Below are positions 10,194 through 21,900 of a stretch of 64,000 bases of DNA, in pieces. Every line of letters starts with the position of its first letter. Within the stretch, counting starts at the first letter, position 1. Below the pieces are notes generated by a model. The model did not search any database, had not been told where the DNA came from, and was given only the letters and a program-made list of their open reading frames with translations. Both the position numbers and the translations under genes were made by a program. This DNA is from Xiphophorus maculatus (Eukaryota; Chordata; Actinopteri; Cyprinodontiformes; Poeciliidae): the NCBI RefSeq assembly GCF_002775205.1, contig NC_036445.1:1198802-1262801 (forward strand). Reading direction: 5' to 3'.

Positions 10194-11825
10194 TCAGGCA
10201 CCGTACACGCTCTCGTTGCTGTATGTCATGTAAAGAAACAGGTCCTCCTCGTGGTGCTCCTGCAAAACAAGCACAGAATGATGCATTACTAGCATGAAAA
10301 TTGGTCAAATGGGAATTCTGCAGTCAAACAAGTTGAAACAGGAACAAAGCCAAAGGAGAGCCCATTTCTAGTTAGATTAAAAGATATAAAACAATGAGAA
10401 AACATTTTAACCTTCCAGACTTCTTTGTCTGTCACATTTAAATGTGTCAGATCACCAAAACTAATTTTGAAAGCATAATTTCGTTTAGAAAGGGAAAAAA
10501 AATTTTTATTAAAACCCCGGCCTGAAACATAGTCACCTTAAATCATGAATTAACTGAATAAAATGAATTTCATAACTTTGAATAATCACTTATTTTGAAA
10601 TGCTGGGTTCAGTTTTATTAATCCCAGCAGGCCTGTTGAATAAAGAACAGTCTTGACAACATGAAGGAGGCTAAAAGATCTCAAATAGCCACATGTCACG
10701 TCCCAAACCAAAGAAATGTTGGAACAGATTAGAAACGAATTCAAAAAAATCTGTCAGTTTAGAAAATGTAAAAATGTCGTTTACAAAAGGTGTAAGAATG
10801 GAGTCAACATAACACGTCTCTTATTTTCTACGAAACAACAAAAACTTGCAGCGTCTGATGCTGAAAGGCAGTGATCCATGTCAAACGTATTTTGTTCATG
10901 AGTGTCAAAGTTACTACATCCCATAGCTGCTGTTCCTCTACGCTGCTTCAGTTCACCTTCTATTGTTGTATTTTAGTGCCGTTTGTGGTCAAAGGCAGAT
11001 ATTTTAAAGTTGTGTAAAAGATGAACATAGTGAGCATTTTATGCTATTTGTTTTGGTTTAGAAACTAATTTATTCCTCCTTGTGGGAAAAGCCAGACATT
11101 TTTAGTGTTTTGAACTGAGGCATTGTGTGTGCAATCAACATCAGTTAAGATTCGGAAAAAGTAGAAGCAGAAATGGCTTTGGATGCATGTCACAAGGAGA
11201 ACGATCACATGAAACCTAGTTTCAGTCTGAGTTACCTCGTATACAGTTGAGAGCGGACAGCTGGATGGAGGGAGAGAGTTGTTGACAAAGAAGAAGAGCG
11301 CATCTTCTGGTCTCAAAGACAAACGCTGACGAATCAGAAAGCACAACTGGCCCACTAAAGAGAAAAAAAAAAAGAGGAAGGAGACGAAGAAGACGGTCAG
11401 CGAGGGTCGCAAACGTTTGTTTCGTTTAAAGTGAGAGGAAGTGAAAGAAAAATAACGTCAAAGTCAGCAATGTGGTTTTATTCATGTAGTTTGTGATTTA
11501 TGTTCTGCTCTCACCTGTTAAATCCGACGGCACCAGGTACTTCTTCTTGTCGAGCTCGGGAGCGCGTGACCTCGACGCCCTCTCCACAATGATCTGAAAA
11601 TTAATGGACACAAATTAGAAAAGCAACTCGCTGTGTTTACTTTTCAATAATAATGAAAATGATACTCCTAACAACTGACATCATCCGTTCGATCAAGATT
11701 GAACGGATGCAAAGGTGATTATCAGTTTTACTCACCGGTATCTTGTCAGGATGTTTGGCTCGAACTCTCTCTCCTTCTGCTCTCCTCACCTCCAGCGGTA
11801 CAGAGCGCTGATATTGACTTCCCAT
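10194..11825 (-). CDS. GABARAP-family Atg8-like ubiquitin-fold protein
   Basis: Four coding exons: 11825-11736, 11593-11515, 11354-11236, 10259-10194. They join to 354 nt, 117 aa, the same length as vertebrate GABARAP. Landmarks: basic N-terminal helix region ([20 protein letters not shown]), [42 protein letters not shown], and C-terminal YSNESVYGA. In the family the C-terminal glycine is exposed by ATG4 cleavage and conjugated to phosphatidylethanolamine during autophagosome formation; here one alanine follows the glycine. The start ATG lies directly after a splice acceptor at the end of a run of about 24 T's on the minus strand, and a noncoding first exon ends at a donor near 14170. The protein is divergent from GABARAP and GABARAPL1 at the N-terminus and around [14 protein letters not shown]. 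In humans GABARAPL1 sits beside the KLR/OLR1 lectins, which matches the neighbouring lectin genes. Subfamily identity is not settled. Confidence 0.92.
10590..10760 (+). mobile_element. Tc1-like DNA transposon fragment, family A
   Basis: The 'cctgttgaat' / 'cttgacaacatgaaggaggc' / 'taaaagatctca' / 'ccaaagaaat' series is shared in order with 16170-16510 and 51750-51990. It corresponds to the 5' leader and first codons of a teleost Tc1-like transposase gene. It lies in the last intron of the GABARAP-like gene and is degraded. Confidence 0.5.
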
Positions 11826-12610
11826 CTAAAAAAAAAAAAAAAAAAAAAAAGCACAGGAAAAAAAGAAGTTCACAACAATGGCTTCAGTTACTGAGCAGAC
11901 AAGGGAGAAACAGCGTCGTCTGACTTCGGTGAGCTCTGACCGTGAGCGATGCTGCCAAAGTCATTATGAAAGCAGGCAAGCTTTCTGCAGAGGTCACAGC
12001 AGATGCAACATTATACAAACTACTGCAAATTACTATATTGCAATTACTCATTTTAGCATGAATTAAATTCATAACTTTATTGGATAGCTGTGGCTTGATC
12101 GCTGCTGTGTAATAGTAACAGTTTTATAATACATATTTCCATAACAGACTCGGTTCAGTTCATGGTTGCATCCATCGTATGTAGCTTTTTATTCAAACTG
12201 CTTTTTTTTTTTTTTAAATGAGACTTTAAAATTTTGTAATAGAGCATATCTCATATTTCTCATCAAGGAAATGTGATGCTAAAATTAAAACGATATTAGA
12301 CATTTAGATCTTTTAAGCTGAATTGAAAATACACAGATTAAAGAAATGTTAATGTTAATAAAGGTTAACCAATGTTAGCGCCTATTTGACGAGCCATATT
12401 AACATTTTTAATAACTTCACAATGCACTGCAGCACAACAGTGCAAATTATTATGGAAACAGTTATTTAATTAATGCTCTTATTAACAGGCATATTTACAT
12501 TTATTTTAAAAAAAATGTTAGGCTAGTATTTTCTGTACTAGATACTTTCAAAGGTGTATTTTATCAAATTTCTAACTTAATTACAGTTAAGAGCAACACC
12601 AATAATAACC

Positions 12611-12643
12611 GTCGTTAAATTAAATGTACTTTAATTTAACGAC
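12611..12643. repeat. Perfect 14-bp inverted repeat, 5-bp loop
   Basis: GTCGTTAAATTAAA at 12611-12624 and its exact reverse complement at 12630-12643, inside the long first intron of the GABARAP-like gene. Confidence 0.85.
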
Positions 12644-12964
12644 AGGATCAAATTTGCTGTTTTGCTCAGTAAATTTTAAAGGCCACAAACTGCTCCCAGC
12701 TTCTCAAATGAGGATTTGTAGCTTATATATTCATTGTTGGTTAAAAAAAAAAGAAGAAAAATATACTTGCAAAATAAAAATGATTGCGATTTAATCAAAT
12801 ATAGTATTTAGAACCATTTATTCCAAACTATGTCTTTAATGGCTGCCTCAAAGCCTTTTTGAAATAAACAGCAGCGCTATCTTTCTTTTAGGTTTTACTC
12901 CACAGCCGCGCATTTAAAAAGGGGTCAGTTTAAAATGTTGACTCTGCAGTGGGGCGCTTCGTAC

Positions 12965-12979
12965 CCACAAGGGGGCACT
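12965..12979 (+). promoter_or_regulatory. CTCF-like motif
   Basis: CCACAAGGGGGCACT fits the vertebrate CTCF core CCASNAGRKGGCRS. It lies in intron 1 of the GABARAP-like gene. Motif match only. Confidence 0.35.
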
Positions 12980-14170
12980 CCGTACCTATTTGACAACTAA
13001 AGCAATTTTCTATTACATCATTAATTCAAAGAATACCTCCCAGAAGGTTTTTTTTTATTCTTGTTAAAATCAAGGTTACAAAATCTGTTAAAAGTTCTCA
13101 GATAATATAAAACAGTCAAATTAAGCTGCATGTGAAATCATCAACATTTTTATGACAACTTATGTCCATTATTCAAGTAAGCAAATAAAAAATATACTGA
13201 GATGCTATGGTCAATTTCAACCATTAAACCTCTATGTTGTCATTTGATCCCTTCTCATTTCCATTTCGTACCCATTTAGACCGTTGTTTTGTCACTTTAT
13301 ATATAGTTGTAAAGAAGCTGAGATAAATAGTCATGGAAATGCTTAAATTGTATATAGAACTTACTTACAATTTATATTATTTTTTGAAAACTTTGTATAA
13401 GACCCTAGTTCGATTTATTTTGGTTCTAAAAATCCAATTTTGACAAGCTGTCTTATAAAAAAAAAAACTGATTTTGAGCACTAAGAACTCTAAGCAAACC
13501 TACTGTGCGTAAATATCACTTACTGGAATCACCCAGCATCGTCTTACATCAGACTGCAAGAAGACTATATACATTTAAACGGTTTGTTGTCGAAACGGGA
13601 ACGAAACGAACTGATGCACGGTCAAAACGAAATGAGCAAAACTGCAAACGTACGTGACCAACACTACATTTACACATGAATATTTAAAGATCCAAATTTG
13701 CAGGAGGGATGGACAAAATGCCAATGCAATATGCAGGAAACAGCGGTAAGTGGTGGTAAAAGGGCGAAGTGACCCAGAGACGAATAACAAATTAAAGCAA
13801 GGCACAGTTTCCAGTATTTACGCAGATTAGGGACATAAACGTGTATATGTGCCCAGCTGTTAGTCACTTCATAAGTGGGTTCTTATAATGTTGTGGAGAA
13901 GATGAAACTAGATTGTGTTTCTGATATGATCGTGAAGTGACGCCACGTCACTCTTAATAACAACAATGAGATCAGATAGCTCGCTTTCTTCATAAAGCTG
14001 GCCTACAACACAACCCCAGGCAAACAAATTACAGTATATGATTATCCATCACCAAATATCAGACAGTTGGAGGTTAAATCTTAGGGACAAAGTTAGTAAA
14101 TTATGAAGTTTAAGTTGCTAGCTAGTAACAACCGTGGCTAATAATTTCACAAACATTACTGCTTACGTAC

Positions 14171-14345
14171 CTTTAGGAAACGACCAAAAAAACAAGAATC
14201 GCTCAAATCAGTTGAAACACAGGTATTCTCCAGAGGTATTCTGGGTCGTAAAGTCCCTCAAAACAAGCACTGTGATGACTTAAAGCCACAAAGCTGTCAT
14301 TGCGTACAAGTCGGAACCTGCCTTCAAAGATGTCGACTGCTCTAC
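14171..14345 (-). other. Noncoding first exon and promoter side of the GABARAP-like gene
   Basis: On the minus strand the sequence ends 'ggtcgtttcctaaag' followed by a strong donor gtacgtaag at 14170, in the right place to splice to the acceptor before the start codon at 11825. CpG dinucleotides are more frequent here and up to about 14620 than in surrounding DNA, in keeping with a promoter. The upstream limit is an estimate. Confidence 0.55.
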
Positions 14346-14699
14346 TTATTCTGCTGAACATAAACAACAAATACGTCAGTGCCCGCCCCTTAAAATAAAA
14401 TCACCCAATCACAGATGAGATATTTGATTGACACCAATAGATCTCCAGTAGAAGGAAAGATGGAGGCGGCTTGCTCTGCATTGATTGGTTGAATCTGGTT
14501 GCTGGTCTGGAGCGGCTACAGCCCGTTTTCCGTAAGTGGCAGGACGCAGATCCAGTAGGAAATCCTGGAAAGCGAGCCAAGCCGAGCGAGGAACCAAGTT
14601 CACAGTCACGCCTAAGGCAGACTACGTGCCTGGCGTGTACCATTTTTTTTTCATTGTGTGAACTGTTCACAATTTGTTCTGACACAGCTCCTGCAGAGC

Positions 14700-15345
14700 T
14701 CATCCAGTTACACTGGAATTCAAAAATTACTCTTTTTCACATTTGGTAAATTTCCATATGTTTTGTTGGGATTTTATAATATAAAAAAGGCCTAATGTAA
14801 AAGGAAAATGGCATATTATTTACTATTGTACACCAAACTCCCTAAAAAAGTGTTTATCTGGATTCAGCCACTTTTACTATGTCACTCCTCTATAAAATGT
14901 TATGCAATCAACTACTTAATTTGTCCCTTTTTCTGAACAGAGTCCACCTCTGCATAATTTAAAGTCTGTATAACTGCAGTCAAATCTTATGTGAAGGCCT
15001 CAGAGGTTTGTTAGAGATACTCTTGAGCATGTTCAAGTGTTCGAATGGCCCAGTCAAAGTCCAGACCAAAATTCATTTTAGTTTGACGTAAGACTTGCTG
15101 TTCACAGTCATCCAGCTTTAGCTTATTTGCAAAAAATAAAATAAAAAATTGGACGCAGTCTTTAGACGTGCAAATATAAATCCTCTAATATCTGGTATTT
15201 CACACCGCAGCCTGTGGTTCCACAAAAAGTTGACTTGGACAGAAAAATACAAATACTAAAAAAGGTTTTCTAATCTCTGTTGAAAAAATTGAAAACCTTT
15301 CAGGTGGTATGAATAGTTTTGGAAAGCACTGTCTCTCAGTCAATA
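14700..15345 (+). mobile_element. Internally deleted Tc1-like DNA transposon, family B
   Basis: The left part carries 'ttttgttgggattttat' and a leader 'gaaggcctcagaggtttgtt'. The right part has 'cgaatggcccagtcaaagtc' and 'cttgctgttcacag', which in intact relatives encode the DDE-region end of transposase (EWPSQSPD). The right end contains 'ggtatgaatagttttg'. The middle of the transposase gene is missing. The element sits between the GABARAP-like promoter and the arhgef5 3' end. Confidence 0.7.
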
Positions 15346-15937
15346 AAAAATAGTGAAAATATTTTATAAATGGTGAAGGCACACAACTCCAAATCAATGC
15401 ACATCCAGGGATCAGAAGTTTCTTTATTTCATGAATTTATTTAAATGTTTTGTTCAAGCTCTGTACATAGTTGAAGTGTTATTAAGAATGCATACCTGTC
15501 TGCTCCCATGCATACATGGATTTTTTTTTTTTTTACAAAAAACACTTTTATTTCTTTGGTCATCATATACAAACAATTAGTACCTTACCAAAATATTTCT
15601 CAAAGAAAGGAAATAAAAAAAATTAAGATATCTGTGTACACTGAAATCCTCAGTGTTAGCAAGGCACTTTGTAATTCAGGTAATCATTGAGAGCATGAAT
15701 GGGGAATGACTCTCAGGCCTGTTTTTTATCATTATCCCACATAGTGAAACAAGTGGGACCTAATTCTGCACTTAGCTGAATTTTTCCAACTGTTTCTTTA
15801 GCCAATGCACTGTCATGAACAGCTAACAAAGAGAAATGTCAAAATAGTTATGGTCCATTTTCAGTAGTAAAATGCACACAGCAGAGAAACTTCCATTCAG
15901 CACATCCCTCAACTCATTGCCATTCTTAATTTTGTAC

Positions 15938-18900
15938 TCAGACAGCAGCTTTAGCCTTTGTCAGCGTGAGAGCATCCAACAGGTTGCGCTTCTTGACTTT
16001 GTCGTTGCTTATGACTTGCAAATGGGAATTGGGCACCCATCCAAAATGCTGGTCCGACAGTCTAATCCCCTCTATCCAATCTGCAGAGAAAAACAATCTA
16101 GTGTGAACAAACTAGCAAAATAATCTCACGTTACAGTTCTGTGAAGAAGCATTTGCTTGTTTATGAAACTCTTCGATTGGGATTAAACACAATGTTTGAG
16201 AAGTTGACAAGGCCTCATTACTCATTACCAACCTGTGGCATCAAGAAGTCGCTTAAGTAAAACCTGTCTGACAACTCTAAGTAGGCTAAAAGATCTCCAA
16301 AAGCAGATCGAGCCTGATCTTGAGATACAAAACAACTTACACCTGAAGAGGAAATAGAAATGTCCAGAAAGATATTTCCTACATTTTTGACTAAGATCCA
16401 AAGTAATTTTCTTAAATTAAATTTGTTTGAATTTCTGAGAAATTAAAACGTGGAAAAAACAGAAGAAATCTGAAGTTGACCAAATACTTTTTCACAGCAC
16501 CGTATGCACATATCTTTTCAATCCTAAGAAATGCAATTCATCAACATGGGGAAAGAAAGCAATTGTCTTACTGTCTCCGCTGTCTTTGTGAACCAGAATA
16601 ATGTCTGCTTTTTCTACAGACATCTCATCCGGCTGCTGAGCAATGTAAGCTCTGATACACTGCATCTGTGCTAAATCTGGAGGAAGAGCAAATAAATAAT
16701 GTTAAATAACTTAATAATTGGGGACAAGATTACAATGAATATCCATGTTTAATTAAAATTGGTCTGTTTTTTTTTTTCTTGTTTTTGTATTTACGTTTTA
16801 TGACCTCATACTATTGCATAATGAGAAAGCAGCAGAATCTACACCTTAACACATCCAGTTTTACTCAACTAACAGACTACTTTAATTATCTTACACAAAA
16901 GATCCAGGGCTCTCATAGTTTATTTCACTGTGATACCTAACAGGTAAAAAGATAAATGGAAATCTCCATTTGGGACACAAATACTATGTTTCACAGTATT
17001 ATTAGCATCTGCACAATTTTAGAATTGCTCCATTGATTTATTTAATTGTTTTGCTTCCGTCTTTTTATTTTCTTTACTTAGTTTAACTCTACCCACAGTA
17101 TATTACACAACCTGGGCAAAAGTGAATCCCAGTTATCCCTCTGTATTTTTGCTACACTACATACAACATACGGTTGGTTACTAATGAACTCCCTTTGGGC
17201 AACGTGCAAATTACTGACACCAACACTCATGAAAAATGGGTGTACCACATACAATGAGTAACTGTTTATCCACTAGAGGGCAGCAAAATGCAATGTCAGT
17301 TATACTGACTGAAGCAAAAGTTTGAATTTTCAATGGCATAATCCATGTTATTAAATAAGCACTATTAGTTATTATTATTCTCAATTAAAGTCATGCACAA
17401 TCTAAGAGGCTTAATTAGTTGAATGTAAATATTTTTAGTTGATGAAGATACCAGTGGGTCCTTTTGTGTTTGTCAGTAGATTTTATGCCTCTTTTACAAT
17501 TGGTATCAGCCTGAAAAGGGGGAAGGGACGGGGTTCTTTACATCACACGTTTCTATATTAATTCATTGTATTTACATTATGATTCATATCGAATATTCTG
17601 AAATCACATTTGAAAATCCAAAATGTTTATTCAATTCTCATAAAAATGTACTACTTCATACATCTCATTAAATTGGAATATGTGATCCAGTGAGGCTTGT
17701 TTGTCTAATTAAAAGTACCTTTTGGAAATAACATCCTTCCTGATATTAAACGAACAAATCTCTACTAAAAATGTTTTATATATTGATCTAATCCCCTAAG
17801 AAATCAGTTACTGTGTTTTCATTAGCTGTCAGAAAACAAAATCATTCAAATTAGCAGAATAAAAGGCTTGAAAGTATTAATCTGCATGTAATCAATCTAT
17901 AAAATCTGCTACAGTTAGTGGACTGAGTTTCTGAAATACATAAACTTTTCAAATCTATTGAGATGTACCTGTAATTGAGGAATGAATGCAGTTGTGGATA
18001 AAACTTACTTTCTGCAGTAGAAAAATCAACTACAGGACAACTCCTGGAGAGGGCAGATATCCAGCGTAGCTTATCACTCCTGATTGGGAAAATGTAGTGA
18101 ATAATGCATAAATTATCAAACTTTAATGGTGTGGAAACCAAACAGATATCCTCTGTGCAATCTTTTACTTTGTCTCAGTTCTTAGCAGCAGGGAATTCTG
18201 TGATAAGTGTAAGCGGAAGCTGTTCTTCTGCAGAGTCAGGATTTTGACACGGAAGTCTTCTGTACGCAGTTCCTCCACAGGACAGTGATCGATGACGGTA
18301 AACTTTCCCCCTCTGCGAAAGGCACACAGCAAAAATCACATAAGTAAGGCAGTGGAAGAGAAACGACGTGAACAACTAAACACATGATGAACACAAGCAT
18401 CAGATATGAGGATAACAGGCTACAGTAGATGGTGATGGTGATCAAATTTGATGACAACACAAAATTATCTGTTTGCTGACTCACTCTTTTTGTATTGATA
18501 CTAGCAGGTAGTCATTGAAGAGATGTAAGTAAATGGTTCTCTCTGCTTGCTTTAGAGAGTCCATCAGTTGAGTGATGGAACCTTCTTTCACCAGCCGGCG
18601 TTTTTGACTGATGAGAGGAAGAGTCTGAAACATAACCAGGAATTAAAGACAATTAGTTTGCCACTAATAGGGTCCTAATTTAAGTTAGTCAGATGTTATG
18701 TGAATTTGCAAAGTATTCATAATGCGTGGCTCGATGCTTCAAAATAAAACCTTTTTATGACAAACTGGACCAAGCAAGAAAAACATGTTCAACAACAACT
18801 GAGGAATTTGTCTAGCAGACGTAAGTGCGGTAATCTTTTCTCATGTTAAGTTGCTAACTAGCAAATAAAGTTGAACTCCCAGAAAGAGTAATGTAGTTTT

Positions 18901-21900
18901 CAACGAATTTGCTACAAATGCATCCTGTACTCTATAAAAAGACATTTTGCAGGGTAAACATAAATAATAAAAAATGTATTCACTACTATTTGTTTGTATA
19001 TATTATTAACTATTCATCCAGGGTTAAATTCCAATAACATTTGCTAGTTTATTTTTGTAACAAATGCTATCTAAATATCTTGATTCAAATTTAACCACCA
19101 TTATCATTTGTCGTCCCACCTGTCCAGCAGAGAATGGCAAGGTTAATTAGTTTTTTGTTTGTTTGTGTTATGAAGGAATAAATCAAATTTGCAAAAAAAA
19201 AAGAGGTGTTGAAAGACTTTTGATTAATATGTAGTTAATAAAAAGTAAACTGGTTGGAATTTAATACATTTAACTGAACATATTTTAGCTGTTTAACATG
19301 CGTATTTTCAATCAGAAATACTACAATATAAAAATAGGCACCAAAACTCATGTGAAGACACTTCACCTTAAGCTTCTCATAGATCTGTCTATGGGTTTAT
19401 GAATGTAAAAGCTGAGTAAATGGTTGCTCACCTTGCAATCCACAAATTCCACTTTTCCACTTAGCGATACCAAAGACTCGATGGTTTTCATTTCAGCGAT
19501 GCTGTCGTTGCTCTCTTGAATGATCTAAAACAGAAAGAAAAAACAAGGACGTTTGCACTTTTACTTCCTAAAGTTAAATGCAGCAACTATTAACTGTGTA
19601 AAGATACTGTGAAGGCAGGGAGGTTTTGTACCCTTTCCAAAAGTTTTAAAGCTTTGATGGTGTTTTCTGCTTCCACTGTTCCAGGGGTTGTTCTTTTTAC
19701 AATATTCTACACAGAAAAGACATGTGGATCAGGTAAAAAAAAAAAGGTAAAATATTTTGATTAAATGTGCCAAATAATCACTGGTGTTTGTTTACCTGGA
19801 CCAGCAGCTTAATTCTGGTGATCCTTTGGAACGGAAGCACCAAGAAGGAACGGAGAGGAAGCCTCTGACAAACATGACTCTTCTCCAAGTTGTCCACAAT
19901 CCGCTTGAAGTGAGGATTGTCATTCCTAAACGCAGCACAGAAAAAATATCATTAGTTAGATTTTATGGGATATCTATCTCGAAAAGAAGAAATTAAAATC
20001 CAAACTTTTTACATGAGTCTTTGGTATGTGGCATCCTGATATGACTGGTTGGTGAGGTAGGGCACATAAACCTTTCTGAAGCGTCGACATTGCTGAGCAA
20101 TAATGTCACACACTGTAAAGTGCAAAACATCAGATTCCACACGCTCTTCCAGCTTTGCTAAAAATCTGAAAAGGACATTATAAAGAAACAACCTTTACCT
20201 TTATGCTCTCATAATATTTTTTCTCATCAACAAGCGGGGGTTACACAATCAATATTATGCACACCTCATCAGTGAATGCACCATTTAACAAGAATAGATG
20301 GATGGAAAATTTGATTGACAACATTGTTCAAAAAGTCCAACCTGTGGCTGATGGCCCGAACTTCAGTCAGACGGGAGAACAGCCAGTTCTTGTCCTGAGT
20401 TGTCAGCAGCTTCTCTAGCTCTTTATTCTTGACAAAATTTCCAACAACAATGTCCAAACTTCTGCAGTATGAGGCCTCTGAGGTCAAAACTTCAAATCTC
20501 ACCTTGTATGCAAAAATAAAATAAAACAGGGGAAAACATGGAACTGATTACAAGAAGTAAATGATTGCTTGTATTTATATAGCTAAAATGACTAATCAAC
20601 CTTCTTTTTTTTAAATATGTACTGGTAAAAGCTGATGCAATCAAAGAAATGCAACTCCAAGTAATGCAGTGAAATTTTCTAGCACAGCTAATAAAACAGT
20701 GGATCAGTTGAGGGGTTATTCTGCAATGTGGCAAGCCAGTATGATTTGTGTGAAATCAGGAGTTTGAGGTGTGGTGCAACAAGTATGAACAAGCACAAGG
20801 AAATTAATCCTAAAAAGAAAAGAAGCAGAGTCTCCAATTACTGCCAGAGCACAAAAGTATATTAGAGTGGGAAAAATAGATAAATAAACAGCAGGGAGTA
20901 AAACAAATCAATCATATTACTATTAATACATTACGTTTTCCCAAGAACAATGTTCTTTTTGAAAACATAATGTTACTTTCCTCTAAATGACGTGTAGATC
21001 TGGTTGAAAAGGTTAAGTTTGGATAGGACATACAGAGGCATCTAAAGAAATGACAGTTTTGCAGATGTTTCTTATTTTATTTCAGTAATTTGATTCCAAA
21101 GTTGAAATATAAATATTAAATTGGCTTTCTGCAACACCAGTTAATTTGCAGTATTCCCTGTGACTGTGTAAGATACAACATGTAATATATTTCTATGTAT
21201 ACATGTGATATGGATACTTATGTGTCTGGATTAGAAAACTGTTATTTTCATTGACTTTTTGTAATATTCTGTTACATTTCTTCATTAGCGATGATGCACA
21301 GTCATTAATCAGACAAAAATATACAGTTGAAATATTTAACTGTGTGTATTGATAAATTAGTGACTATTTTAATAGAATTACAAAAAATAGTCCCCATAGT
21401 ATTTTTATAAACAAAACCGAACATGAATTATTTGAATTGCGAGAAAATAAAAATTTTGAGAAATCAGCTTACTATTTTGAAAGAGGTCATTCTAATGTCA
21501 AAAATAAAGTTTAGTTTTTGTAATCATAAAATTTAGCTGACCAACTGAAGAGGGCAGGAGAGAAAAATAAGCTTTCTAAGTTAAAGTCCAATGATCAGAC
21601 GGTAATTTAATTGTTGAAAGGCAGCTGCTGTATGAGTTAGAAAACTCACATTTTAAACATTTGTCTGGTTTGAATAATGAACATGACTTGTGAGTCTCAA
21701 GAGTCTTTATGAAAAAATGAGAGAGGCTGTTTGGAGTTTCCAGTTTCTTGAGTCAGTGGTTTCCAGTAAATTTCCAGAGATTGAAGAGCAGATTATTGTT
21801 TGCTAATACAATTCTTGAACAAGTCCAGATAAAATGTTCACATGCTAAAGAGAATGAAGGGAAAATTAAAGATTATTAGAAACTATCTTCCTAAATGTTG

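Noticed and set aside
14401-14749. Overlapping ~90-100 aa frames near the GABARAP-like promoter
   Set aside because: Frames on both strands overlap, as expected for a locally GC-richer promoter region, and one runs into a Tc1-like element. No family resemblance.
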